Source: Parahaliea aestuarii (GTDB lineage Bacteria; Pseudomonadota; Gammaproteobacteria; Pseudomonadales; Halieaceae). From it: DNA of 64,000 nt. A program made the translations under genes and the position numbers. Position 1 is the stretch's first letter. Every line of letters begins with the position of its first letter. Below the pieces are notes generated by a model, which worked only from the letters and a program-made list of their open reading frames with translations, was not told where the DNA came from and searched no databases. The stretch lies in the NCBI RefSeq assembly GCF_008064635.1, contig NZ_VRYZ01000009.1:1-64000 (forward strand). The letters run 5' to 3'. Below are positions 16,390-25,279 of the stretch, piece after piece.

Positions 16390-16683
16390 TCAGTCCTTCA
16401 CGCTGACAGTGATCACGCGGCCGTTGTCGAGCAGCAGCCGCACGCGGTAGCCCCTGCCCTCCCGGCTGACCTTGAGCACCTTGCCGCCGTGGCGCGACTG
16501 GGCCTGGGCGGCCGCCTGCCGGGGTGACATCCCCTCCGCTTGCTGTGACTGCCCGCGCTGGCCCTGCTGCTGCCCTTTTTGCTGCCCTTTCTGGGCATGG
16601 GCCGGGCCCGGCGCCAGGCTGGTGGCCAGCAGTGCGCCGAGCAGGAAGGTGGCAAAGGTGGGGCGAAGTCGGGTGAGTCGCAT
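16390..16683 (-). CDS. Secreted PepSY-domain small protein
   Basis: A 97-residue protein with a signal peptide cleaved near AHA (about residue 30), a glutamine/glycine-rich linker (KGQQKGQQQGQ) and a C-terminal PepSY-like unit (about 50-97, MSPRQAAAQAQ...GYRVRLLLDNGRVITVSVKD). PepSY domains often bind to or inhibit periplasmic enzymes or sensors. As first gene of the operon with the response regulator and kinase, it may modulate the kinase sensor domain; that is an inference from position. Confidence 0.8.
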   Translation of the reverse strand: MRLTRLRPTFATFLLGALLATSLAPGPAHAQKGQQKGQQQGQRGQSQQAEGMSPRQAAAQAQSRHGGKVLKVSREGRGYRVRLLLDNGRVITVSVKD

Positions 16684-16906
16684 GGTTGCGCCGTGGCTGG
16701 TGAGTGGATTGAAGGCTGCCGGCAGATCTTAGCGCCATACAGGAGGCGGGCAAACCGTGGCATCCATTCTGACGGCCTGAAGATAGCCGCGTGCAGATGA
16801 ACAGCGCCTGAACGGCCCGCATCACGGCGCTTCGCCCCGTTCAGCTTGCGTTCATACGGCCTCACCTACTGTGGGGGCGACGTTACGGTACTGAAGGAGC
16901 TGCGTC

Positions 16907-17248
16907 ATGAAACACCTGTTGGGCATTTTGACTCTCGGTGCACTGCTGGCCGGCGCCAGTGGCGACCTGCTGGCGGATGACCGCCATCGCGGTGACCGGG
17001 ATCGCTGGCACAAGAAAGAGCATCGCGACCACCACTGGGACAAGCACTATCGCAAGCACCATGCGCCCCCGCACTGGAAGAAGCATTTTCGCGGCCCGGG
17101 CTGGTCGCGTTATCCCGGTTGGCACCGCCACGACCGCGACCGCTACCACGGCGCCTTCATCGGCCTGCCGGGGCTGAGTATTTCCCTGCGTCACTACCAC
17201 GACGGCAGGGCCTGTTTCGACCGGCATGACCACCGTCACAGGCACTGA
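16907..17248 (+). CDS. Histidine-rich exported protein
   Basis: A 113-residue protein with a signal peptide (about 1-23) and a mature part very rich in histidine and arginine: 20 histidines overall, many in HH, HxH and HxxH arrangements, ending in DRHDHRHRH. Such composition suggests binding of zinc, copper or nickel in the periplasm, but no fold is recognised. It has a GAAGGAG ribosome site and is followed by a clear terminator. It faces the PepSY/response-regulator operon across a 223-bp gap and could be one of its targets. Confidence 0.7.
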   Translation: MKHLLGILTLGALLAGASGDLLADDRHRGDRDRWHKKEHRDHHWDKHYRKHHAPPHWKKHFRGPGWSRYPGWHRHDRDRYHGAFIGLPGLSISLRHYHDGRACFDRHDHRHRH

Positions 17249-17289
17249 CGGCGGCGCCTGGGCGGGGCGATAAAAGCAAGGGGAGACCT

Positions 17290-17311
17290 GGGGCCGCAAG
17301 GCCCCTTTTTT
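17290..17311 (+). terminator. Intrinsic terminator after the histidine-rich protein gene
   Basis: Stem GGGGCC/GGCCCC (17290-17295, 17300-17305) with a stable GCAA tetraloop, followed by six Ts at 17306-17311, 42 bp after the stop codon. This is a textbook Rho-independent terminator on the plus strand. Confidence 0.88.
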
Positions 17312-17340
17312 ACTGACTTTTTTTGCTCACGGGCAACTCC

Positions 17341-17346
17341 TATACT
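17341..17346 (+). promoter_or_regulatory. Possible -10 element (TATACT) for the Ser/Thr kinase gene
   Basis: TATACT matches the sigma-70 -10 consensus in five of six bases and lies 87 bp before the GTG start. The region 17 bases upstream is only a T-run, a weak -35, so this promoter would need an activator or be weak. Confidence 0.35.
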
Positions 17347-17432
17347 CTGTGCTGGGGCGGCGACCGGCCGCACCGCAGGCATGGACTGGCCGCTCTGATA
17401 TCCTTGGGGCGGCAACGGCAAGGGGCAGCCAA

Positions 17433-19382
17433 GTGGTAGACCAGAGCAATAACAAAACGGGTGATGCGCCCACCGAAACGGGTGGCGACGCCACCGAGGT
17501 CGGCAACACCGAACCCGCCGGGCAGGGAACTGTCACCGGAGCAGCGACCTCGACCGGCTTCGACCGCGCCGCGGAAATGGCGCGGGAGGCCCAGAGCCAG
17601 CAGGGGCGCCTGTTGAATGGCCGCTTTGTGCTGGAGGACATCCTCGGGCGCGGCGGCATGGGGCTGGTGTACAAGGCCCAGGATCTGCGCAAGGTAGAGG
17701 CGGAGGATCGCAATCCCTATATCGCGGTCAAGGTGCTGGGGCAGCAGTTCAGCCAGCACCCGCGGGCCTTTGTGTCGCTGCAGCAGGAGGCGGTGAAGTC
17801 GCAGAAGCTGGCCCACCCCAACATTGTCACGGTGCACGACTTCGATCGCGAGGGCGACACCATTTACATGACTATGGAGCTGCTCAAGGGAGACCCCCTC
17901 GACGCCCTCCTCAAGCTCGAAGCACCCTTCAGCAAGGAGGTGGCATTTCGCTATTTCCGCGACCTCTGCTCGGGCCTGGAATACGCCCACAAGCGCGACC
18001 TGGTGCACTCCGACTTCAAGCCCGGCAATATCTTCGTGACCACCGGCGGCACCGTCAAAATCCTCGACTTCGGCATCGCCCGGGCGGCCAACAAGAACGC
18101 CCTCAGCCACGAGTTTGACGCCGGTGAACTGGGCGCCCTGACGCCGGCCTACGCCACCGTGGAGATGGTGCGCGGTGAGCCGCCGCGTTTCAGTGACGAT
18201 ATCTACGCCCTGGCCTGCGTCCTCTACGTCATGCTAACCGGCGAGCATCCCTTCCAGCGCAAGAGCGCCGCCGAGGCCCGCGAGCTGGGCCTGAAACCGG
18301 CGCGGCCGGAGGGGCTGAATAACCAGGAGTGGCAGGTGCTGGCGGCGGCCCTCAGCTTCGACCCGGCCAAGCGCCCGGCGACCATCGCCGCCTTCCGCGA
18401 TGCGCTGATACCGCCGCGCAAGGGCAGTGCCAAAGCCGCCATCGCCGCGGTGGTGGTACTGGCGCTGGTGGCCGGGGGCGGGATTGGCTGGCAGCAGTAC
18501 CGCGCTGGCCAGGCCCAGCAGGAAACCATACAAAGCCGCCTGAAAGCTGCCCAGGACTGCTTCTTCAGTGGCGATTTCGCCTGCGCCAGCGAGAACGCCC
18601 TGGTGGCCAGGAACCTGGCGCCGGACAACCCGGAGGCCGAGCGTCTGCTGAGTGCGGCGCGCAAGGAGCAGGCCGAGCGGCAGGCGGTGGCGCAGGTGGA
18701 GGGGCGCCTGCAGGAGGCGCGGGACTGCCTGGACGCCGGCGATTTTGCCTGCGCCCGGGTCAAGGCGCGGGAAGTGCTGGCGCTGCAGGCCGGTGAACCG
18801 CGGGCGGAAGCGCTGCTGGAGCGGGCCGAGCGCGGCAGCCGGCAGCTGCAGATTGACGGCATTGTGGCGCGAGCCGAGGCCTGTCTGGGCGAGGGCGATC
18901 TAGAGTGTGCGCTGGAGTCCGCCGATGAAGCCGAGGCGGCGGGCGCCTCCAGCGCCGATCTCTACCCCCTGCGCCAGCAGGTCGAACAGCGGCAGGCGCA
19001 GTTGCAGGCCGAACAGGCGGCGCTGCAGGAGCAGGTCGCCGCCCTGCAACAGGAGGCGGAAGACTGCCTGCAAGCGTCCCGCTTCGACTGCGTGGTCGAG
19101 CGGGCGGACGCGTTGCTGGCGCTGGATGCCGGCAACACCCGCGCGGTGGAACTGAAACAGGCCTCGGCCTCCGCCCTGGCCCAGGCGCAGATGAACCAGC
19201 GCACTGCGGACACCCTGCTGGACGCCGCCCGCGACTGTCTTGCGGCGCGCAATTATAGCTGTACCATCGCCAAGTCCGAGTCGGCTTTGGCCATCGTGCC
19301 CGGCTACGGGCCGGCGCGTGAACTGGTGCAGCAGGCCGAGAGCGCCCAGAGCGCCGCGAAAAGGAAGATTTCGATTGAGTGA
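17433..19382 (+). CDS. Membrane Ser/Thr protein kinase with five CX7C repeats outside the membrane
   Basis: A 649-residue receptor-type kinase. The kinase domain (about 60-325) has GRGGMGLVYKA, catalytic Lys100 (IAVKVL), an HSDFKPGN catalytic loop (192-199, HSD in place of HRD) and DFG at 212-214. One membrane helix is at about 334-353. The rest, expected in the periplasm, holds five TPR-like repeats of roughly 50-60 residues, each with C-x7-C (near 376-384, 432-440, 484-492, 545-553 and 602-610), which could form disulfides. I chose the GTG at 17433 because AGGGG lies 7 bases upstream; the upstream in-frame GTG at 17349 has no such site. The exported protein gene follows by 41 bp. Confidence 0.88.
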   Translation: MVDQSNNKTGDAPTETGGDATEVGNTEPAGQGTVTGAATSTGFDRAAEMAREAQSQQGRLLNGRFVLEDILGRGGMGLVYKAQDLRKVEAEDRNPYIAVKVLGQQFSQHPRAFVSLQQEAVKSQKLAHPNIVTVHDFDREGDTIYMTMELLKGDPLDALLKLEAPFSKEVAFRYFRDLCSGLEYAHKRDLVHSDFKPGNIFVTTGGTVKILDFGIARAANKNALSHEFDAGELGALTPAYATVEMVRGEPPRFSDDIYALACVLYVMLTGEHPFQRKSAAEARELGLKPARPEGLNNQEWQVLAAALSFDPAKRPATIAAFRDALIPPRKGSAKAAIAAVVVLALVAGGGIGWQQYRAGQAQQETIQSRLKAAQDCFFSGDFACASENALVARNLAPDNPEAERLLSAARKEQAERQAVAQVEGRLQEARDCLDAGDFACARVKAREVLALQAGEPRAEALLERAERGSRQLQIDGIVARAEACLGEGDLECALESADEAEAAGASSADLYPLRQQVEQRQAQLQAEQAALQEQVAALQQEAEDCLQASRFDCVVERADALLALDAGNTRAVELKQASASALAQAQMNQRTADTLLDAARDCLAARNYSCTIAKSESALAIVPGYGPARELVQQAESAQSAAKRKISIE

Positions 19383-19423
19383 GCTATGTTTGAGGTATGT
19401 GCAGAGGCCACAGGAGGTGCCGT

Positions 19424-20074
19424 ATGCGTAGATTGAAACCCCTTAGCCTGTGTTGCTGTGCGCTGCTTTGCGCCGGCTATGTCAGTGGTGCCAATGCGGA
19501 TTTTTTCAGCCGCCTGAAGGATGTGGTGGAGGACACGGCCAAGCGCACCACCGAGGCCATCATTGTCCAGAAAACCCAGGAAATCATCCGCGACATGATC
19601 ATCGGCTACACCTCGGTGCAGACCAAAACGCCCGAGGAAGTGAACCGCGACTATGAAAAAGAAACCGGCTCGCGGCCGGTGAATACCACTGTGTCTGCCT
19701 ATCGCACCGAAATCCTGCCCGGCGATGCGGTCAGCCCCGGCACCAAAGTGAAGGTGAAATCCTACATCGAGGTGGTGGAGGGCAGCAGTGGCAAGCCGGT
19801 GGTGCTGGAGGAGCGCCTGACCATCTGGGACAACGAGGACAACACTATCGCCCTCAAGGCCATGACCAAGGAGGCCGGTGAGCGCGGGGGTGGCTTTACC
19901 GGGGAGTTCAGCTTCACCCTGCCCGACGGCCTGCCCCAGGGTGTTTACCCGGTCAGTTCCGACCTGATGCTGAATGGCGAGCTGGTGGGCGACAAGCGGC
20001 ACAGCCTGCAGCTGGTATTCCTCGCCGGCGAGACTCCGCAGCTGCTGGCGCTGGCGCCTGTCGCAGGCCGCTAG
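19424..20074 (+). CDS. Exported protein of unknown function, cotranscribed with the CX7C-repeat kinase
   Basis: A 216-residue protein with a signal peptide (about 1-23, ending ANA) and no lipobox. An amphipathic helix region (about 25-75) is followed by a beta-rich domain (about 80-205) with alternating charged and hydrophobic strands, reminiscent of an Ig-like or carrier fold but not identified. The AGGAGG at 19412-19417 is an excellent ribosome site and fixes the start. Position after the receptor kinase suggests it is a ligand, partner or output of the extracellular repeat domain. Confidence 0.75.
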   Translation: MRRLKPLSLCCCALLCAGYVSGANADFFSRLKDVVEDTAKRTTEAIIVQKTQEIIRDMIIGYTSVQTKTPEEVNRDYEKETGSRPVNTTVSAYRTEILPGDAVSPGTKVKVKSYIEVVEGSSGKPVVLEERLTIWDNEDNTIALKAMTKEAGERGGGFTGEFSFTLPDGLPQGVYPVSSDLMLNGELVGDKRHSLQLVFLAGETPQLLALAPVAGR

Positions 20075-20080
20075 CCTACC

Positions 20081-20767
20081 CTACTGGCGCCGGTTCTCGC
20101 GGCGCCAGTTCCAGGGCGCCTGCGGATTGCCCCGGGCCCAGAGTCCCAGGCGCTGCTGCCGCGCGGCTTGCTCCGCCGCTTCCAGCGCCCGCTCGTGGGG
20201 CGCGTGGTGGCGATACCACCAGGCATGCCCGCTGGCCACCTGGGCCAGGTTGAGGTTGTTGTCGCCGACGTAGACGGTGCCCACAGCGCGCCCGTAGTCA
20301 TCCCGGTCCACCACCACCACCCCGGCCTGGCGCTGGTAGGCGAGCCTGTCCAGGGACTCGCGGGCGGCGCGGCCGCCATCCTGAGCCAGTTCCGGGCTGT
20401 CGATGCCGTACAGGCGGATTTTGTGCTGCTCGCCGCTGCTGTCCAGCAGCGACAGGGTGTCGCCGTCGCTGACGCGCACCACCCGCCCGCCCAGGTCGAA
20501 ACGGGGTAGCGGGTCGCCCTCGCGGCGCTGGCCCTGCTGTTCCAGCGCGTCGGAGGCCTGGCGCCAGCCGGCGTCGGAGCGGTTGAGGGTTTCTCTGGCC
20601 TGTTCCAGTAACTGCTGTGGCCAGCTGATCTCGCCGCGGGTGGCGAGTTGCAGGGCGCTGACCGCCAGCGCCAGGAACAACAGGTTGCGCAGGCCGCGGG
20701 TCCAGGGCGCCCGGGCGAAGGATTTGCGGCTGCCGCGGCGCTGGCGGCGAAAGGGTGGTCGGGGCAT
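20081..20767 (-). CDS. Staphylococcal nuclease-like (SNase) protein, membrane-anchored
   Basis: A 228-residue protein with a basic N-terminus and one hydrophobic segment (about 27-43), then an SNase/thermonuclease domain (about 92-215). Motifs VSDGDTLSLLD, IRLYGIDSPE and DDYGRAVGTVYV match the metal and catalytic blocks of the fold. These enzymes cut DNA and RNA with calcium. It would act in the periplasm or at the membrane surface. It converges with the exported-protein gene, 6 bp away. Confidence 0.85.
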   Translation of the reverse strand: MPRPPFRRQRRGSRKSFARAPWTRGLRNLLFLALAVSALQLATRGEISWPQQLLEQARETLNRSDAGWRQASDALEQQGQRREGDPLPRFDLGGRVVRVSDGDTLSLLDSSGEQHKIRLYGIDSPELAQDGGRAARESLDRLAYQRQAGVVVVDRDDYGRAVGTVYVGDNNLNLAQVASGHAWWYRHHAPHERALEAAEQAARQQRLGLWARGNPQAPWNWRRENRRQ

Positions 20768-20822
20768 GCAGTGTGTCTGTCCGGGTCGGGCCTGCGGGCA
20801 TCATACCCCAGTGCGCAACAAC

Positions 20823-22058
20823 TCAGAGGCCCGGCACCTTGATCGCCGACAGATCGATGCGGTAGGCGCCGGGCTCCAGGCTGCGGCGAATCAGCAGGGG
20901 CTCGTCGTTGTCCGCTTCGCTCTGCAGGTCGACCACCCGCGGCGCGGCCAGGCTCCGTTTGCCGTCGTCCAGCAGCAGCATCACCTTGGGCTTGAGGCGG
21001 CGCACGCGGCTCTCGGCCACCACCACGCCCACCTCGCCGGAGCTCAATTCCACCAGCGTGCCGGCGGGGTAGACACCGATGGCCTTGATAAAGGACTCCA
21101 CCAGCTCGGCCTGGAATTTGATGTCGCGCAACTCGTAGAGGGTGCGAATCGCCGCCGAGGGGCTCATGGCCCGGGCGTAGGGTCGCTCGCTGGTCAGCGA
21201 GCCGTAGGTGTCGACAATGCCGGCTACCCGCGCCACCGGCGGGATCTCGTCGCCTTTCAGGCCCGCCGGGTAGCCGCTGCCATCGTAGCGCTCGTGGTGA
21301 TGGGCGACCATGTCGACCACATCCTGGTTGAGAATACCGCTCGCGTTGAGAATATCCTGGCCATAGCTGACATGCCGGCGCACTTCCCGGACTTCGTCCG
21401 GCTTGAGTTTGCGATTGGCTTTCAGGACCTTCGGGTCGATGCGCAATTTGCCCACATCCATCAGCATGGCGCCCATGGCCAGCGAGCGCAGGTCGGTGCG
21501 CGGCAGGCCCAGTTCGCGGCCCAGGGTGACGGCCCAGATGGCGGTGCTCAGGGCCTTGTGGTAGCTGTACTCGTCGTGATGTTTGAGTCGGGTGATCCAC
21601 AGGCAGGCGTCGGGGTTGCGGCTGACGCTGCCGATCAGGGGCTCCACCGCGCGCTTCAGTTGGGCCGCGCGGATCTTGCCGCGTTCGTTGACCTGCTCGA
21701 ACACCTGCCACAGGTCTTCTACCAGTGTGTCCAGCGCCGCCACGGCGCGCGGGTGCTCTTCCTCGAAGTTGCTGTCGTCGCGGTAGGGCGCGAGGTCGCG
21801 CCCCTTGAAGATATGCGACACCGCCTGCCGCTTGCGACCCTTGCCCAGCTTGCTTTGCAGGGAGCTTTCGCCCTGCCGGCTCTTGCGTGCATCCACCATG
21901 ACGTAGGTGCAGAAGTTGCGCAGTTGCTCGATCTGCTGTTGGTTCTCGATCTGGAAGCCCTGGATGGGAAAGGGGGTTTCCAGCCAGGAGCGATCCAGCG
22001 CGCTGACATACATCCCCTGCTCCAGATCCTTGGTCAACACTTTTATGGTTGTCAGCAT
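20823..22058 (-). CDS. DUF3391 plus HD-GYP domain protein with altered HD motif
   Basis: A 411-residue protein. The N-terminal DUF3391 region (about 1-110) is followed by an HD-GYP domain (about 145-320), a class that degrades cyclic-di-GMP. The HHERYDGSGYP block (about 254-264) is intact, but the metal-binding His-Asp dyad reads MD (residues 200-201, AMLMDVGK). The final region (about 330-411) is unassigned. Loss of the histidine may weaken catalysis or make it a c-di-GMP sensor. It is divergent from the acyl-CoA synthetase gene. Confidence 0.88.
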   Translation of the reverse strand: MLTTIKVLTKDLEQGMYVSALDRSWLETPFPIQGFQIENQQQIEQLRNFCTYVMVDARKSRQGESSLQSKLGKGRKRQAVSHIFKGRDLAPYRDDSNFEEEHPRAVAALDTLVEDLWQVFEQVNERGKIRAAQLKRAVEPLIGSVSRNPDACLWITRLKHHDEYSYHKALSTAIWAVTLGRELGLPRTDLRSLAMGAMLMDVGKLRIDPKVLKANRKLKPDEVREVRRHVSYGQDILNASGILNQDVVDMVAHHHERYDGSGYPAGLKGDEIPPVARVAGIVDTYGSLTSERPYARAMSPSAAIRTLYELRDIKFQAELVESFIKAIGVYPAGTLVELSSGEVGVVVAESRVRRLKPKVMLLLDDGKRSLAAPRVVDLQSEADNDEPLLIRRSLEPGAYRIDLSAIKVPGL

Positions 22059-22260
22059 ACGGTTTCCAGCCCCTCACCCACTGTGCAATCCAGTGATGGA
22101 TACGCCAAAGTCTACGTTTGCGTATCACCGGCGGCAGTGTTTTTCTGGCGATAAGTCCAGAAAAATGTTCCGCCCGTATTCGCCGGAGCGATGCCCGTGC
22201 GCGTGCGTTTATGCTAGTGTCCCGTTCACAAACCCGCCTGAATATTGGGAGAAAGCGTCG

Positions 22261-23820
22261 GTGCCAGAGGGTGGCCAATTACCAACCGTTGCGGCGTCCG
22301 GGCCGCGCACGCTGCCGGACATTCTGGCCCTGCAGGCCGAAAGAACACCGGAGGCAACAGCCTTGTGGTGGCAGGGTCAGGCACTCAGTTACCGCTATCT
22401 GCAACAGCGGGTCGAGGAACTGGCGGCGACCCTGGCTGCCCGCGCGGCGCCGGGAACCCGGGTGGGTGTGCTGGCCTGGAACTGCCCGGAATTTGTCGAA
22501 CTGATTTATGCGGTGCCGCTGGCGGGCCTGGTGCTGGTGCCGCTGAATGCGCGCCTGGCTCCGGCGGAATGGCTGTACCAGCTGCAGCAGTCCGGGGTGG
22601 AGATGCTGGTCGGTGACAGCGCCCTTCTGGACAATCTCCACCAGCACCCGGACTGCCCGGCGGGCCTGGAGTGCGTGGCGTTGGGGCCGGACTTCGAGGC
22701 CTGGCGCCGGGCTGGCGGGGCGGCTGAGCTACCTGCCCTCGATCCTGCGGACCCGGTCTGGATCCTGTATACCTCCGGCTCCACCGGCCGTCCGAAAGGC
22801 GCGGTGCTCAGCCACGCCGCCTTTCTCGCCGGGTTGGCGTCCGCCGCCCTGGGGCGGCCGGTTGCAGTGGGTGACCGCTATTACTATCCCTTTCCCCTGT
22901 TCCATGTGGCGGCCCACAATGTGTTGCTGCAGCATCGCTACGGTGCCGCGGTGGTACTGGCGCGCAGCTTCGAGGCCGGCGATACCCTGCGCAGCTGTCG
23001 CGAACTGGGGGTGACCACCATGTCCCTGGCGCCGACCATGATCGCCATGCTGCTGGAACACCCGGATTTTTCGCCGGCGGATTTCGCCACCGTGCGTTCC
23101 ATCGGCTATGGCGCCGCCGCCATGCCGGAGTCCCTGCTGCGGCGATTGCTGGCGGAGACCTCTGTCGGCCTCTGCCAGAGCTACGGCATGACCGAGCTGG
23201 CCGGCAGTATCTCTTTTCTCACGGCGGATGATCACGCCTGCGCGGCGGCCGGCGAAACCCAACTGCTGCGCTCGGTCGGGCGCCCCCTGCCCACGGCCGA
23301 GGTACGCCTGGTCGACGAGGGCGGGCGCGACTGCCCGGTCGGTGAGCCGGGGGAGGTGCTGGTGCGCGCCGACCAGTGCATGTCGGGATACTGGCGCCAG
23401 CCACAGGCCTCGGCGCGGGCGCTGGTGGGCGGCTGGTTGCACACCGGTGATGTTGGCCGCTTCGATGCCCGGGGCTATCTTTACCTGGTGGATCGCAAAA
23501 AGGACATGATCATCAGCGGTGGCGAGAACGTGGCCTCGCGCGAGGTGGAGGAAGTGCTGCGTCGCCATCCCGCGGTGCGTGATTGTGCCGTCATCGGTTT
23601 GCCCCACGCCCGCTGGGGCGAGGTGGTAGTGGCGGTGATGCAGCTTGATAATGCGGTGACTGACGAGGCGCTCGCCGGACACTGCCGCGGCCTGCTGGCC
23701 GGCTACAAAACCCCCAAACGCTGGCTGCGGGTGGATGCCCTGCCGGTCAACGCTGCCGGCAAGGTGGATAAACCCGCGCTGCGAGCCCGCTTTGCCGGCG
23801 AGGCGTGCCCTGCCGCCTGA
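22261..23820 (+). CDS. AMP-binding acyl-CoA synthetase/ligase
   Basis: A 519-residue member of the acyl-adenylate family that activates a carboxylic acid with ATP and joins it to CoA. The P-loop-like ILYTSGSTGRPKGAVLSH, a YGMTE block in QSYGMTELAG, the HTGDVGRFDARGY hinge and DRKKDMIISGGENV C-terminal catalytic loop are all present. Closest in style to FadD13-like long-chain or aromatic acid CoA ligases; the substrate is not readable. The start is a GTG with GGGAGA 8 bases upstream; upstream in-frame ATGs overlap the divergent HD-GYP gene and are unlikely. Confidence 0.88.
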   Translation: MPEGGQLPTVAASGPRTLPDILALQAERTPEATALWWQGQALSYRYLQQRVEELAATLAARAAPGTRVGVLAWNCPEFVELIYAVPLAGLVLVPLNARLAPAEWLYQLQQSGVEMLVGDSALLDNLHQHPDCPAGLECVALGPDFEAWRRAGGAAELPALDPADPVWILYTSGSTGRPKGAVLSHAAFLAGLASAALGRPVAVGDRYYYPFPLFHVAAHNVLLQHRYGAAVVLARSFEAGDTLRSCRELGVTTMSLAPTMIAMLLEHPDFSPADFATVRSIGYGAAAMPESLLRRLLAETSVGLCQSYGMTELAGSISFLTADDHACAAAGETQLLRSVGRPLPTAEVRLVDEGGRDCPVGEPGEVLVRADQCMSGYWRQPQASARALVGGWLHTGDVGRFDARGYLYLVDRKKDMIISGGENVASREVEEVLRRHPAVRDCAVIGLPHARWGEVVVAVMQLDNAVTDEALAGHCRGLLAGYKTPKRWLRVDALPVNAAGKVDKPALRARFAGEACPAA

Positions 23821-23862
23821 ATCCCGACATCAACAAAACCTGCAACCTGGAAGGAGCACACC

Positions 23863-24312
23863 ATGAATCCTGCACACATTGTCGCGCTGCTGGCCCTGTG
23901 CCTGCCGACCCTGGCCCTCGCCGACGCTGTCAGCCCCGAGGGCCAGTGGCGCTCCATCGACGACGAGACCGGCAAACCCAAGGGCGTAGTGGAAGTGCGC
24001 ATTGAGGAGGGCGAACTCAGTGGCCGCCTGCTGCGGCTGATCGAACCTTCGGAGCCCGATCCGGTCTGTAAGGCCTGTGAAGGCGAGCGCAAGGATCAGC
24101 CCATCGAGGGCATGGTGATCCTGTGGGGGCTCAGCGGCAGCGGTGCCGACTGGGACGATGGCAAGGTGCTGGACCCGGAGAGCGGCAAGGTTTACGACGC
24201 CTCGGTCACAGTGATCGATGGTGGCGCCCGCCTGGAACTGCGTGGTTACATGGGTGTGTCCTGGTTGGGGCGCACCCAGGTGTGGGAGCGTATCGACACA
24301 GCCGCCCCCTGA
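23863..24312 (+). CDS. DUF2147 family exported protein
   Basis: A 149-residue protein with a signal peptide (about 1-20, ALA) and a DUF2147 domain: PEGQWRSIDDETGKPKGVVEV at the start, a CKACEGERKDQPIEGM cysteine-containing loop, and GYMGVSWLGRTQVWER at the end. DUF2147 proteins are periplasmic, lipocalin-like small proteins without a firm function. A GAAGGAG ribosome site precedes the ATG. It lies between an acyl-CoA synthetase and a glutathione transferase, all in one direction. Confidence 0.88.
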   Translation: MNPAHIVALLALCLPTLALADAVSPEGQWRSIDDETGKPKGVVEVRIEEGELSGRLLRLIEPSEPDPVCKACEGERKDQPIEGMVILWGLSGSGADWDDGKVLDPESGKVYDASVTVIDGGARLELRGYMGVSWLGRTQVWERIDTAAP

Positions 24313-24344
24313 CCTTCTCGACAACACAGCAAGGAACTCTACCC

Positions 24345-25190
24345 ATGACAGACGCCAACAGCGCCTATACCCCCCCTCGTGTGTGGCAGTGGAATGCCCA
24401 GGACGGTGGCCGCTTCACCAATATCAACCGCCCCGTTGCCGGGCCGACCCACGACAAGGAACTGCCGGTCGGTGAACACCCCCTGCAGCTGTACTCCCTG
24501 GCCACGCCCAACGGGGTCAAGGTCACGGTGATGCTGGAAGAGCTGCTGGCGGCCGGCCACAGCGGTGCCGAGTACGATGCCTGGCTGATCAATATCAGTG
24601 AGGGCGACCAGTTTGGCAGCGGCTTTGTGGCGGCCAACCCCAATTCCAAGATCCCGGCCATGGTGGATCACAGCGGCGCCGAGCCGGTGCGTATCTTTGA
24701 GTCGGGCGCCATCCTGGTTCACCTGGCGGAGAAATTCGGCGCCTTCCTGCCGACCGGGCCGGCGGCGCGCGCCGAGTGCCTGTCCTGGCTGTTCTGGCAG
24801 ATGGGCAGCACCCCCTTCCTCGGCGGCGGCTTTGGCCACTTCTATGCCTATGCGCCGGAGAAGCTCGAGTACCCTATCAATCGCTACACCATGGAGGTGA
24901 AGCGGCAACTGGATGTGCTCGATCGCAACCTGGCCGAGCGCCGCTTTCTGGCGGGCGACGACTACACCATTGCCGACATGGCCACCTGGCCCTGGTACGG
25001 GCAACTGATCATTGGCAGCATTTACGATGCCCAGGAATTTCTGGATGTGCACAGCTACAGCCATGTAGAGCGCTGGGCGCGGGACATCGCCGGGCGCGCG
25101 GCGGTGCAGCGCGGCGAGCGGGTCAACCGCATGTGGGGGCCGGAGGAACTCAGGGTGGCCGAGCGCCACAGCGCCGCCGACCTCGACTGA
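24345..25190 (+). CDS. yghU: Glutathione S-transferase family protein, YghU-like
   Basis: A 281-residue cytosolic protein of the Nu-class GST type. The N-terminal extension and thioredoxin-like domain (about 45-130, with LYSLATPNGVKVTVMLEEL and the glutathione-contact motif FESGAILVHLAEK) and the helical C-terminal domain (about 145-260) follow YghU of E. coli, which has disulfide-bond reductase activity with glutathione. The ATG at 24345 has AAGGAA upstream. It ends before a large hairpin shared with the convergent lectin gene. Confidence 0.88.
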   Translation: MTDANSAYTPPRVWQWNAQDGGRFTNINRPVAGPTHDKELPVGEHPLQLYSLATPNGVKVTVMLEELLAAGHSGAEYDAWLINISEGDQFGSGFVAANPNSKIPAMVDHSGAEPVRIFESGAILVHLAEKFGAFLPTGPAARAECLSWLFWQMGSTPFLGGGFGHFYAYAPEKLEYPINRYTMEVKRQLDVLDRNLAERRFLAGDDYTIADMATWPWYGQLIIGSIYDAQEFLDVHSYSHVERWARDIAGRAAVQRGERVNRMWGPEELRVAERHSAADLD

Positions 25191-25202
25191 GCAAGGCCGA
25201 AC

Positions 25203-25234
25203 GCTGGTGACAGGCCGACTGGCCTGTCACCAGC
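25203..25234. terminator. Bidirectional hairpin between convergent genes
   Basis: A perfect 14-bp stem, GCTGGTGACAGGCC and its complement, closes a GACT loop between the convergent yghU-like and lectin genes. There is no long T-run on either side, but the position and stem strength suggest it serves as a shared terminator. Confidence 0.6.
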
Positions 25235-25279
25235 AAATATGAATGCAGGCCGCGGTCTTTCTAAGAGCCCCGCTGTCTG

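Noticed and set aside
20403-22154. 583-residue plus-strand frame
   Set aside because: Antisense to the nuclease-like and HD-GYP genes, no domain visible.
20071-22278. 735-residue minus-strand frame across the nuclease and HD-GYP genes
   Set aside because: It runs out of frame through two well-supported genes and translates to Arg/Pro/Gly-rich sequence.
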